A DNA stretch of 64,000 nt from Sipunculus nudus (Eukaryota > Annelida > Sipuncula > Golfingiida > Sipunculidae): the NCBI GenBank assembly GCA_026874595.1, contig JAPPUL010000069.1, positions 1,242,001 through 1,306,000 of the forward strand, read 5' to 3'. Of this stretch, positions 16,832 to 25,048 are shown one piece after another. How positions within the stretch are numbered: position 1 is the first letter of the stretch; every line of letters starts with the position of its first letter. Both the position numbers and the translations under genes were made by a program. Under the pieces are notes generated by a model. It worked only from the letters and a program-made list of their open reading frames with translations, searched no databases and was not told the DNA's origin.

Positions 16832-17347
16832 ATGAATAGAACATTGAAGAAGTCATTAATAGGTTTTTCAATAGTGTTGGGAATTATAGTTTTACTTTTT
16901 TTCATAGGGCTATTTTTAACTGCTCTTGCTATAACTAGCCAACCTTCTTCTTTTAGAAGGGAAATATTCTACTCGCCTAACTCAGTAAATGTAGTCACCA
17001 TACTACATTTATATAGTGATAATGGTGCATTAGCAAGCCCGAGTGATTTTTATTACATAATTGATGGTAAATACGAAGAAAAAGACATTCCTTCTATCAA
17101 ATATGTACAATTCCGTGCTTCTCCACTTTATCTAAAGTGGGAAAGTGATCACTTATTAACTATTCATACCGGCTCTGCTCCTCTGAAAAATGTCTTTAAT
17201 AGTCGGTATTACAAACTTAATTATGGACTTAATTTAATAATTATCCCTAGATATGATAGTTTAGATAATCTTATTGAAAATAATCTTTTAGATAAGATTA
17301 AAGATAAAGGGCAATTAGTTACTTTTGATGATATACCTTTTGAATAA
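16832..17347 (+). CDS. Membrane-anchored putative immunity protein
   Basis: A 171-residue protein with one N-terminal transmembrane helix (about 10-32) after a Lys-rich start, followed by an exported domain rich in Tyr, Ser and Leu. It begins 29 nt after the toxin stop. The topology (N-in, bulk outside) resembles that of the protein at 12020 and fits immunity against an envelope-acting tip. The family is not recognised. Confidence 0.58.
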   Translation: MNRTLKKSLIGFSIVLGIIVLLFFIGLFLTALAITSQPSSFRREIFYSPNSVNVVTILHLYSDNGALASPSDFYYIIDGKYEEKDIPSIKYVQFRASPLYLKWESDHLLTIHTGSAPLKNVFNSRYYKLNYGLNLIIIPRYDSLDNLIENNLLDKIKDKGQLVTFDDIPFE

Positions 17348-17512
17348 GCCCATATAGAAAGAATACTTAGCATATATCTCCCTGAAAATATAAAAAAACT
17401 TTATCCTGAAAAATCACTTGATCTAGGAGGTATACATGCAAAAGTTAAAGGGTTAAACTTTATGGTATATTTTATACTATTTATAAATGATTGGGGAGCA
17501 CGAATTTTGTAA
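17348..17512 (+). pseudogene. Decayed relative of the 13372 immunity gene
   Basis: Directly after the TAA at 17345-17347 the same frame reads 54 residues to TAA 17510-17512. It contains LPENIKKL, HAKVKGLN and FILFIND, aligned with LPENIKKL, EAKVKGIN and FVLFINE of the protein at 13372-13743. Both ends are lost, and the next Rhs stub overlaps its last 22 bases. It is a relic of a deleted module. Confidence 0.72.
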
Positions 17513-18441
17513 CGTTGCTTAGTGGAGAAAGGGGAAGCGGGAAAGATCTTGAGTACAGGTTGTATGAGCATATAGAGTACGTGCCATTTGGCGGTATATT
17601 TATAGAGAAGCGAGCAGGGAATCTGCTATTTATGGGTGTAGGACGGATGCCGTTTTACCTTTTTACTGGCAAAGAGATTGACCGAGAAACGGGTTTATAT
17701 TATTATGGAGCAAGGTACTACGATCCTCGCTCAAGCCTATGGATAAGCCCAGACCCGATATTTGAAGATTATTTATCTGGCAGTCCAAATGGAGGGATAT
17801 ATAATAGTCTTAATTTAAATCCATATGCGTATACACATCAAAATCCTGTAAAGTATGTAGATCCTGATGGGGCTTATCCTAATAAAGCGCAAGCTGGTAA
17901 TTTAAAACAATTAGTTACTGTAGTACAAAATATTGAAAGAAACACATCTAATAGAAGTGAGGTTTTTGGAAAAGTAAATAGCCACTTTAGAGGACTTGGT
18001 AATAAAGGGTTTCGCTATGTTTATACTAAAAAACATGGATGGATTGACTTGAAACACTTTTTTGAAGCTGCCAAGTACGGACATAAATATGGCGATAAGA
18101 TAACAAGATTATTAGGATTTGCTTTGGAGTATTCTCAATCGAACTCTTGGCTTAGGGATGAACCAGCAAGTGCATTCTCTCCTGAGGACTTGCCATCAAA
18201 TAGAGCTGGTGCAATATTTGGAGATGACGTTATGAATATTGATGAGGGAAAAGGAAATAAGTTATCAAAGCAATTAGAAGACTACTTAAAAAGTTTGGAT
18301 GTAAAAGATATAAAGGATATAAAAGGGACAAATGACTATGATGCTTTACCAGACAAAGAAATACATGATGGTACAAATCCATTGGAATCTAATTATTTTA
18401 GCAGTGCTAAACCTAGAATAGAAGAAAGGAAGAATAAATAA
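17491..18441 (+). CDS. Rhs fragment with the longest core stub and an unrecognised tip
   Basis: 316 residues if started at TTG 17491, directly after a TGA in frame. The first 125 or so residues are genuine Rhs core end (VPFGGIFIEKRAGN, GKEIDRETGLYYYGARYYDP, SPDPIF, DPDG). This is the longest core piece in the window, yet the YD-repeat shell is still missing. The tip of about 190 residues contains RYVYTKKHGWIDLKHF and PEDLPSNRAGAIFGDD, a pattern I associate with Rhs tips of unknown activity. No good ribosome site was seen at the TTG. It is followed by a multi-helix membrane protein. Confidence 0.7.
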   Translation: MGSTNFVTLLSGERGSGKDLEYRLYEHIEYVPFGGIFIEKRAGNLLFMGVGRMPFYLFTGKEIDRETGLYYYGARYYDPRSSLWISPDPIFEDYLSGSPNGGIYNSLNLNPYAYTHQNPVKYVDPDGAYPNKAQAGNLKQLVTVVQNIERNTSNRSEVFGKVNSHFRGLGNKGFRYVYTKKHGWIDLKHFFEAAKYGHKYGDKITRLLGFALEYSQSNSWLRDEPASAFSPEDLPSNRAGAIFGDDVMNIDEGKGNKLSKQLEDYLKSLDVKDIKDIKGTNDYDALPDKEIHDGTNPLESNYFSSAKPRIEERKNK

Positions 18442-18474
18442 AACGATTATTTACAAATAATCAGGGTATATAAA

Positions 18475-18918
18475 ATGCTTCGTCGTGATAAAGTTAAACG
18501 GATTGTATATCTCTTAATTAGAGGGAGTGGCTTTTTACTTGGTATAGTTATTTTTTCTGTAAGAATATGTACTTTATTTAGCGAAGAATTTAGAGCATCA
18601 ACAACAAGTAGAGCACCGGAAGCACTTACACTTGATGATTATTATAATGCTATAATACCAATAATTATAGGACTTGCATTTATAATTAACTTCTTCTTAC
18701 CTTTCTTAAGGTATAAGATTAAAGAGAGCTCTTTTAAGTATTTAAACATTCTAGTTTTTATTATAATAAGTTTTGCTCTATTAAAATGGTCAAAAAGTAT
18801 AATTGAAGCACATTATTTAGAGGCTTTAACTATTGTGTTAATTCTTCCTTTAATTTTAATACTAATAGTATTTAGTAACTGGCTTTTGTTATGTAAAGAG
18901 GTTTTTAAGAAGAAATGA
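18475..18918 (+). CDS. Multi-pass membrane putative immunity protein
   Basis: A 147-residue protein with four likely transmembrane helices (about 12-30, 60-80, 86-103 and 118-138). It follows the tip at 17491-18441 after 33 nt. Multi-pass immunity proteins usually protect against tips that act in the inner membrane, but this link is inference. The stub of the next module overlaps its last codons in another frame. Confidence 0.6.
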   Translation: MLRRDKVKRIVYLLIRGSGFLLGIVIFSVRICTLFSEEFRASTTSRAPEALTLDDYYNAIIPIIIGLAFIINFFLPFLRYKIKESSFKYLNILVFIIISFALLKWSKSIIEAHYLEALTIVLILPLILILIVFSNWLLLCKEVFKKK

Positions 18919-18919
18919 T

Positions 18920-19504
18920 AACGCCAAACTACCTGGCATGGGAGGGATATATAATAGTCTTAATTTAAACCCATATGCGTATGCACATCAAAATCCTGTA
19001 AAGTATGTAGATCCTGATGGTAAATCTGTTCAATGGCTTGCAACTCAGGTAGTTAGGCTAATGACTAGAGGTGGTAGAGCGGCCATATGGCGAGATATAA
19101 AGACCTATGGAAAAGATGTTGCAAGACGATCTACTGACCTTTATCACTCTATTAATGCTTGGTGGACTGGTGGCCTTAAACCAGATCAAATAAACTATGC
19201 CCTTGGTAACATAAAGCGTATAAAACATGCTGCAGATCGTTTAACTAAAGCAGGGGTCCTCCCCAATTGGAGTAATGTTACTAAAGGTAAGTTTATTGAA
19301 ATGGCCTCAAAGATTCTAAAAAATCCTATTAAAACATTTGAGGGAGTTGCTAATCGAGGTAAAGAAAATGTACAAGGTTTTTATGGTAAGGTAGGTGATA
19401 AGCCAGTAGTTATCTTTGTTTATAAAACTGGAGAGAAAGCTGACCGGGTTGCAACTTCCTATATACCATCTGCTCAACAAATAAAAAACTGGAAATTAAA
19501 ATAG
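18920..19504 (+). CDS. Hybrid Rhs core stub with unrecognised toxin tip
   Basis: The frame overlaps the end of the previous gene. ATG 18938 falls in the core itself (GMGGIYNSLNLNPYAY). This stub joins the LPGMGG half of one core type to the NSLNLNPYAY half of the other, so it is a recombinant. After DPDG come about 90 helical residues with several Trp, then a compact end domain with GFYGKVGDKPVVIFVYK and a final KNWKLK. The end domain looks like a small nuclease-type tip, but I do not name it. The immunity gene is nine bases downstream. Confidence 0.64.
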   Translation, partial: NAKLPGMGGIYNSLNLNPYAYAHQNPVKYVDPDGKSVQWLATQVVRLMTRGGRAAIWRDIKTYGKDVARRSTDLYHSINAWWTGGLKPDQINYALGNIKRIKHAADRLTKAGVLPNWSNVTKGKFIEMASKILKNPIKTFEGVANRGKENVQGFYGKVGDKPVVIFVYKTGEKADRVATSYIPSAQQIKNWKLK

Positions 19505-19512
19505 GGGGTAAT

Positions 19513-20082
19513 ATGGGGTTAATTGAAAAAATATTAAAGGCTTTTAAGAAAAAAAATGAAATATTGTTAACTGAAGAATGCCTATATATTTGGTGGACAG
19601 ATGAAGAAGAAACCGATGGAAGGGAAGGTACTAATGTCTCAGGCTATTGGAAAGGTAAAATAATCACAGATTTTACTTATCCAAAGGATATATGGCCTGA
19701 AGGCACACAATTTAGAAAAGATATTTATTATGATGACGATGATATAAAGACTTCGGGCATGCTTCATTTGGATATACGTATAACAAAATGGCCTACTACA
19801 GGGGAGTGGGAAGATATATTGAAAAAGACTTTAATGCATATATATAAATTTGGTGCAGTATTAACCTGGGCTAGTCGTGATTTTGTAAGTTCTTCTGATT
19901 TCTATGTACCTGAAAAAAGTTCAAGGTATAAAGAATCTCAAGAAAAACCTATCAGCGAGGAACACTGGGTATATGCAGCGTATTCTAAGGAGTTTGGTTT
20001 TAAATGTACAGCTCATCTTGGACAGCCTTATAAAGGATTTACAGATGAAGATATGCTTAAGCTAAAAACTCTTATAGAATAA
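19513..20082 (+). CDS. Putative immunity protein, soluble
   Basis: A 189-residue acidic cytosolic protein rich in Trp and Tyr (CLYIWWTDEEETDGREG near the start). GGGGG precedes the ATG within a few bases of the toxin stop. Not recognised. The next Rhs stub continues in frame after its TAA without another stop. Confidence 0.62.
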   Translation: MGLIEKILKAFKKKNEILLTEECLYIWWTDEEETDGREGTNVSGYWKGKIITDFTYPKDIWPEGTQFRKDIYYDDDDIKTSGMLHLDIRITKWPTTGEWEDILKKTLMHIYKFGAVLTWASRDFVSSSDFYVPEKSSRYKESQEKPISEEHWVYAAYSKEFGFKCTAHLGQPYKGFTDEDMLKLKTLIE

Positions 20083-20617
20083 TGGTTATACTTTAATAGC
20101 TTTTATTATTATGGAGCAAGGTACTACGATCCTCGCTCAAGCCTATGGATAAGCCCAGACCCGATATTTGAAGATTACTTACCTACGGGAGATAAAGAAC
20201 GTGATACAAATCTACCTGGGCTGGGAGGTGTATATAACCCATTTAATTTAAATCTGTATGCTTATTCCCATCAGAACCCTGTTAAGCTTTTAGACCCTGA
20301 CGGTGAGGCTGTTGTCTTTGCTTTAGCTGCTGGTTATTATACGAGCAACTCCTGTAATTGTTAGAGGTGCTTCAAGACTTGGTCGTTTGCTTGGTGATAA
20401 GATTAGTGGTAGATCTAATACTAAATCGATCAATAAATTTGTAGACAAACTAATTGATAAATTTAAAGGGAACCCTACAGTAACAAAAGATGGAAAAGAG
20501 CTTTTTAGAATTAGAAGGAAAGGGCACCCAAAAGGCAGTAAAAATGCTAGTAAAACTGAGTACACAACAAATACCGATCCTAAAACAGGTAAAAGGCTAA
20601 AGGATAATAAGCCATAA
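20083..20617 (+). pseudogene. Rhs core stub and toxin tip split by a frameshift
   Basis: The core frame (YYYGARYYDPRSSLW to LDPDGEAV) stops at TAG 20362-20364. The expected tip continues in a different frame to TAA 20615-20617 (LGDKISGRSNTKSINKF, then RRKGHPKGSKN). The frame changes at about 20320-20345, between the core end and the tip. The core is also a hybrid, since PIFEDY from one type is followed by LPTGDKERD from the other. A sequencing error of one base could imitate this, so raw reads matter. The product is inactive as read. Confidence 0.68.
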
Positions 20618-20654
20618 AAATAATGCCTAAAATACTAATTAATAGGAGCTTAAA

Positions 20655-21218
20655 ATGAAGGTTATTGAAATTACTGGAGACCATCCAAATTTTGACTCAC
20701 TTGAAGTATATGATGTTTTACAATTAGTAGAACAATATAAAAATGACTATATATGGTCAATTCAAGGGTTACAAGCCTATGATGGTGATAGTGAGTCTAT
20801 AACAGGTAAGACTGTACCAGAGCTTGAAAAGTATTGTATTGAGTCGCCTAAGGGCTATATTACAGACTTTAAAACAATAGTTGAACTATCATTAGCATTT
20901 AACGATATTGTAGAAATTATTATAACTGGCTCTAAAGATGAGGCTTCAATTCCTACAGCTTCAGATATAGATTCAGGTTATGATACGCAAGAGTGGGGAA
21001 AATATTGTGAAGTTTTTATTGCTAGGTTTGATAGCTCATGGTGGGAATTATATTCAAATAATCCGGAGATTATGGCTAAGTTTAGGGGTCTTTTAGAAGA
21101 AAATAATAGGCTGGAGAGGGAGATAGCTAAGAAGAAGTTAAAAAGGAATCTTTCTATAATAAGCGTAATAATAGTTGGTTTATTTATATTAATCTGGCAT
21201 CTATTTTTAACTAGCTAG
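20655..21218 (+). CDS. Putative immunity protein with C-terminal membrane anchor
   Basis: A 187-residue protein whose bulk is an acidic cytosolic domain. It ends with a Lys/Arg-rich stretch and a single hydrophobic helix (about 166-184), so it is a tail-anchored protein. AGGAG lies about seven bases before ATG. It follows the frameshifted tip at 20083-20617. If that toxin is dead, this is an orphan immunity gene. The family is not recognised. Confidence 0.58.
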   Translation: MKVIEITGDHPNFDSLEVYDVLQLVEQYKNDYIWSIQGLQAYDGDSESITGKTVPELEKYCIESPKGYITDFKTIVELSLAFNDIVEIIITGSKDEASIPTASDIDSGYDTQEWGKYCEVFIARFDSSWWELYSNNPEIMAKFRGLLEENNRLEREIAKKKLKRNLSIISVIIVGLFILIWHLFLTS

Positions 21219-21890
21219 CTTTTATTTGCTGAATACTTACCTAGGGGTGATAAAGAGCGTGATACAAATCTACCTGGCATGGGAGGTGTATATAACCCAT
21301 TTAATTTAAATCTGTATGCGTATGCACATCACAATCCGCTTGGCTACACGGATCCGACAGGGCTTATGCCTCATCCTGATGACTTTAAAGAGGATTATGA
21401 GCACAGACGAGGTGACTGGTCAGGAGAGCACCCCTCACTTTTTGACGAAGTGATGGACTTTGTTGATGATGCTTTGGAGACCATATTATTTGATCCTGTA
21501 AAGCCAATGAAACTTATAGAGGCGGGAGAATATGAGGAGGCAGCGGAAGATATATTATGGGAGATGACGACTGGTAAAGCTAAAAAAGCTGGCAAGGCCG
21601 CTAAGTCGGGCCTTAAAGGGGCTAAAAAACTCTTTAAAGGTGCTCCAAACCCTAAGAAAGGCGGAGGCGGCAAAAAGACAAAAGATAGCGGTAAGAATGA
21701 GCCTCATGGAAAAGATATAGATATTAAGAATAACAAGCAGGTTAAAGATTATGATGAACGAATAAAGAGTGCACCAAATAAAAAAGAAAGAGACTTCTGG
21801 AAAAAGAAGATAGAACATATTGAAAAGAATGCACAAAGACAAAAGAAAGGTCCACATCATGGGCAGAGGGGCAAGAAGAAAAAACGATAG
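21219..21890 (+). CDS. Rhs core stub with very basic toxin tip
   Basis: The frame begins directly after the preceding TAG. The stub (AEYLPRGDKERDTNLPGMGG) contains the ATG at 21279, and the core ends at TDPTG. The pre-toxin LMPHPDDF is shared with 15131-15805. The tip of about 100 residues is Lys/Arg/Gly-rich and ends HGQRGKKKKR, with DYDERIKSAPNKKERDFWKK before it. This is a helical, strongly cationic domain that suggests a nucleic-acid target. No named family is claimed. It pairs with 21908-22333. Confidence 0.66.
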   Translation, partial: LLFAEYLPRGDKERDTNLPGMGGVYNPFNLNLYAYAHHNPLGYTDPTGLMPHPDDFKEDYEHRRGDWSGEHPSLFDEVMDFVDDALETILFDPVKPMKLIEAGEYEEAAEDILWEMTTGKAKKAGKAAKSGLKGAKKLFKGAPNPKKGGGGKKTKDSGKNEPHGKDIDIKNNKQVKDYDERIKSAPNKKERDFWKKKIEHIEKNAQRQKKGPHHGQRGKKKKR

Positions 21891-21907
21891 CTTATGGAGT
21901 AGTTATT

Positions 21908-22333
21908 ATGGACTTCAATTGGATACCATTAAAAAATATAGGTCCTTTCAAATTTGGTGATGATATAGAAAAATATATTAAACCATATAATTTGAAATAT
22001 GTAAAATATAACAAGAATACTAATTGGAGTTCATACAATCATTTAAAGACAGATACTGATATATATGTTGAAAACAGAAAGATAATATCAGTTACTTGTA
22101 ATGAAAGCTGTATTTTTAATGGAGTTGAATTAATAGGACTTCCAATTGAAGAGGTGATAAACTTATTAGAGTGTAAACCAAAAGATTTTATAGATACTAT
22201 TAATATGCCTAGTGGTAGTATACAAGACGTTTATGAGTTTGATGATATAAATGGACAAATATGGGTTGATAAAGCTGAAGGAATTGTAGTAACTGTAATT
22301 TGTGGGCCTGCATATGAAGAAGAAGACGAATGA
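21908..22333 (+). CDS. Putative immunity protein (WIPLKNIGPFKFG family)
   Basis: A 141-residue acidic protein with a GGAG-like site upstream. Motifs are WIPLKNIGPFKFGDDIEKY at the start, LIGLPIEEVINLL in the middle and YEFDDINGQIWVD near the end. I have a sense of this as a recurrent small protein family beside Rhs tips but cannot name it. A second, broken copy of its first codons follows at 22334-22357. Confidence 0.64.
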   Translation: MDFNWIPLKNIGPFKFGDDIEKYIKPYNLKYVKYNKNTNWSSYNHLKTDTDIYVENRKIISVTCNESCIFNGVELIGLPIEEVINLLECKPKDFIDTINMPSGSIQDVYEFDDINGQIWVDKAEGIVVTVICGPAYEEEDE

Positions 22334-22357
22334 TCTTTAATTGGATACCACTAAAAA
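22334..22357 (+). repeat. Scar: duplicated start of the preceding immunity gene
   Basis: atctttaattggataccact lies just after the stop and repeats the beginning of the 21908 gene (gacttcaattggataccatt). It is joined directly to the ATG of the 84-residue gene at 22358. It looks like a recombination joint between two immunity genes. Confidence 0.65.
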
Positions 22358-22612
22358 ATGGAAGAAAAAGTATATAAAAAGCTACTTGATTTTGTCAATA
22401 GTTTAGATAAGCATAAAATACCTTATACACTTCGTTTCTCTAGGGAAAATGCAATAATGCTAATAGTTTTTATTCCTGGCGAACTATGGGAGATTGAATT
22501 TATACATGATGATGAAGTGGAAAAAATAACTACAGAAAAATACTTTAGCGATGGTAAAATACATTATGATGAAAGTCTTTTAGATGAGGCTATAAAGCGT
22601 TGGTCAGACTAG
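22358..22612 (+). CDS. Putative immunity protein, near-identical to 10360-10614
   Basis: An 84-residue protein almost the same as the minus-strand gene at 10360-10614, with differences at residue 2 and in the stretch after YFSDG. Its own toxin is absent, and what precedes it is the start of a different immunity gene. No clear ribosome site remains (only A-rich sequence), so it may be poorly expressed. It is an orphan copy. Confidence 0.62.
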   Translation: MEEKVYKKLLDFVNSLDKHKIPYTLRFSRENAIMLIVFIPGELWEIEFIHDDEVEKITTEKYFSDGKIHYDESLLDEAIKRWSD

Positions 22613-22631
22613 CTTTCCAAATTAATAAAAC

Positions 22632-22820
22632 AGGTTCTCTAGAGAGGCAGTATTACGCTCCACTTGATAAGGGCTCTCCAAGCTGGGATGAGATTAAAGG
22701 TACTACGATCCTCGTTCAAGCCTGTGGCAAACTGACCCGATACTGGACTTGTATTTAGCTGGCAGTCCGAACGGAGGAGTCTATAGTAGCCTTAATTTAG
22801 ATCAGTATGTGTATACATAA
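22632..22820 (+). pseudogene. Last module remnant: toxin scrap fused to a core stub
   Basis: Bases 22632-22694 encode the QYYAPLDKGSPSWDE part of the tip known from 11076-11738. It then joins the core repeat (AGGTACTACGATCC, YYDPRSSLWQTDPILDLY), which ends at TAA 22818-22820 before reaching DPDG. The same joint, GGATGAGATTAAAGGTACTA, occurs on the minus strand at 10309-10340. After the stop, 28 more in-frame codons (22821-22904) look weakly coding. 22905-23049 holds nothing I recognise. Confidence 0.7.
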
Positions 22821-23049
22821 CATATAAAACTACTATTAAATTTTACTGTGCCAGAAGAAAAGTCGATATGGCAAGCTGTTAAAGTAGCACTTTATGGTGT
22901 TTGAGAAGTAGCTATTAGTCTCGTTTGTTATAGTATTTATATATGGATTTGCTAGATTATATTAAGAATAAATGCAGACTATGGCAGCTAGCCAGCTAGT
23001 TTGCATATTAAATAAAAAAGCTTATAAGCAAGTTTACGTCTTTCATATC

Positions 23050-24909
23050 TTACTCTTCCATATAGTTTTTAGGGATTTTGGATTTAATCTTTAAAAATTG
23101 TTCTGTCTTATCAAAATGCCTAAACTTATTCTCAAGTCTTCTAATAAGCGGTTGATAAATAAATAGGTTACAATAGTTTATAGCAAAGCTATTTATTTCG
23201 TTAAGGACTTCAATAACGCTCATGCTAGATAGAAATGGTAATTTATGGATTTTATATTGAGCAAAAGGGACTAATTTGGGATAAATATCTTTAACTTGTC
23301 CGATGGTTGTAGCTTGGTTTGAGTTTAGTAATAATTTATCATCATCATTTAGTCTATAAGTTATATAGTGCCTGTATAAAGCATTAGATATTTTATTTGC
23401 TATATTATAAAAAGAAATGGCAGACAATCTAATAAGCTCACATGCTTTATCTTCCTTAACAGCCCCTATTCTACCTTGAGTATTAAACTTTTCGTAAGTT
23501 GAGAAATCGATAACAATATAGGCGTTGTTCTCTTTAAAAGATTGCAACTCATCAGCTATATTTTTAAGTTTAGAGATATCGTCAGTAAAGATGAAATCGT
23601 CAACAATATGTCTGTGAATAATACTTTTCTCAGGAGTTTCAAGAGAAAGTTTCTTACCGCTTAAAAAGCTTGAGTATATATGAATAAATCCATTAATAAA
23701 GCATAAAACAGGAGTTATTACATCATCTTGAAGCTGTTTTAGATATTGTATATATTCTGTTTTTGTATATAGATTGTCCGTTTTTGCATGCTCATCCTTA
23801 TAAGAGTAAACTTTCTCAAAGAGCGAGTAAATATATTTTTTATTTTTATAAGGCGAAGCAATATGAATATTGAATGAAGTATCAATAAACTGTAGAGTAA
23901 AAAGCTCCTTTTCAGCCTGAAGGTATTGTTGTTTATATTTTCTTAATCTTTGTTTAAGTTGAGTTTTGACTCTGTTGTTGAATTTATATTTAGTATTTTC
24001 AATTTCTTTAATATTGTAATGAGCAAGCATATCCTTTAGAGTAGGAGGTTTAATCCTGTAATGCAGAATAACGATGGCTTTAATTATGTTATAAAGAGAG
24101 ATTCCATGAGAGTTTGTGTTTAGCATAGATTTTATTAAAGCTAGTATTTTAGGTAATTGAGCTTTAAACTTATGGTTATGAGCAATAGTGTTATTTATGG
24201 CTTTTTCTATGTATCTTATAAAATCAGGTTTTATAAGCAGATATAAATATGGTTTTATAAAGATATAAAGCTTTTTATAAGTAATATTGATATTTGGATT
24301 TTGTAACATATCGTTTGCAAGTAAAATATGCTTAATAGCATTATCCAAGTCGACAATAATATTGTAATGTTTAACATCAAGCCGAGTCCACTCATTAGTA
24401 AGGATGTACTCAATAGGTTCTTTTAGAAAGTATTTTATATCCATAAGAAGATATTTGTAATACTTATATGCCATATGAGTGATTCTAGGTTTTAATATTA
24501 TGCTACCATCGGCAACACGTGTTTTTCTAGTAAACTTATTAATATGCCTTCTAGTTCCTAAGAGATATTGTAATATATTAGTCCTAAAGAACTTTAATTG
24601 TTTTCCAGAAGGCTTTTTGGTATAAGGTTTAGATTGTTTTTTACTTTGTTTAGGAGTTAGTTTTTCTTTGTTTCGTTCTTGCTTATCAATATATTCAATG
24701 TATTGAATTCTCTTATTGCTATTAGTTTCTGACTTAATATAATCATCGATTAAAGCACTATTCTCAGGGCTTCTATCTCTTGAAAGCATAGTTATGAATG
24801 TAAGGTAGTTAGTTAAATCATTATTTATGGAATGCGAAATATTTTCATGCTTTTGTAAAGGAGCTTGTGATTCATTTGATTTTTGTAATTCGATTATGTT
24901 TTCTAACAT
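23050..24909 (-). CDS. Large protein of unknown function
   Basis: A 619-residue protein with GGAGA before the ATG. I do not recognise it. It is basic and rich in Lys, Tyr, Ile and Asn, with no signal peptide and no clear transmembrane helix. A Lys/Gln/Pro-rich linker lies at about residues 80-105 (LTPKQSKKQSKPYTKKP), followed by long helical segments. Treponema and Brachyspira have large uncharacterised cytoplasmic proteins of this general size and make-up, which is only a hint. It stands alone between the Rhs array and a divergent gene at 25049, so the 140-bp gap should carry both promoters. Confidence 0.7.
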   Translation of the reverse strand: MLENIIELQKSNESQAPLQKHENISHSINNDLTNYLTFITMLSRDRSPENSALIDDYIKSETNSNKRIQYIEYIDKQERNKEKLTPKQSKKQSKPYTKKPSGKQLKFFRTNILQYLLGTRRHINKFTRKTRVADGSIILKPRITHMAYKYYKYLLMDIKYFLKEPIEYILTNEWTRLDVKHYNIIVDLDNAIKHILLANDMLQNPNINITYKKLYIFIKPYLYLLIKPDFIRYIEKAINNTIAHNHKFKAQLPKILALIKSMLNTNSHGISLYNIIKAIVILHYRIKPPTLKDMLAHYNIKEIENTKYKFNNRVKTQLKQRLRKYKQQYLQAEKELFTLQFIDTSFNIHIASPYKNKKYIYSLFEKVYSYKDEHAKTDNLYTKTEYIQYLKQLQDDVITPVLCFINGFIHIYSSFLSGKKLSLETPEKSIIHRHIVDDFIFTDDISKLKNIADELQSFKENNAYIVIDFSTYEKFNTQGRIGAVKEDKACELIRLSAISFYNIANKISNALYRHYITYRLNDDDKLLLNSNQATTIGQVKDIYPKLVPFAQYKIHKLPFLSSMSVIEVLNEINSFAINYCNLFIYQPLIRRLENKFRHFDKTEQFLKIKSKIPKNYMEE

Positions 24910-25048
24910 ATATTTTTCTCCAGTTTTCTTTTATCAGAAAGTGAAAAATGAGCGATAATGCCAATAGCCAAGTAATAAAGTTTTTGTATTTGCTTTAAAA
25001 GTCGATATAAAATAAAAAAAGCAAATAACTAATTACGATGGAGCGGCA

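Larger units (their letters stand above)
5875..22820. other. Two-directional array of orphan Rhs C-terminal toxin/immunity modules
   Basis: About nineteen partial modules lie end to end. Minus-strand modules fill 5875-11944 and plus-strand modules fill 11945-22820. Most carry a stub of the Rhs core 3' end (motifs YYDP, SPDPI, NLNPYAY, NPVKY and DPDG), then a variable tip, then a small gene of 68-226 residues. The longest core stub, at 17491, covers only about 130 residues. No full-length Rhs or YD-repeat gene is visible. Orphan tip-immunity modules are known downstream of rhs and cdiA genes. The number, density and head-to-head layout here are read directly from the sequence. Confidence 0.85.
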
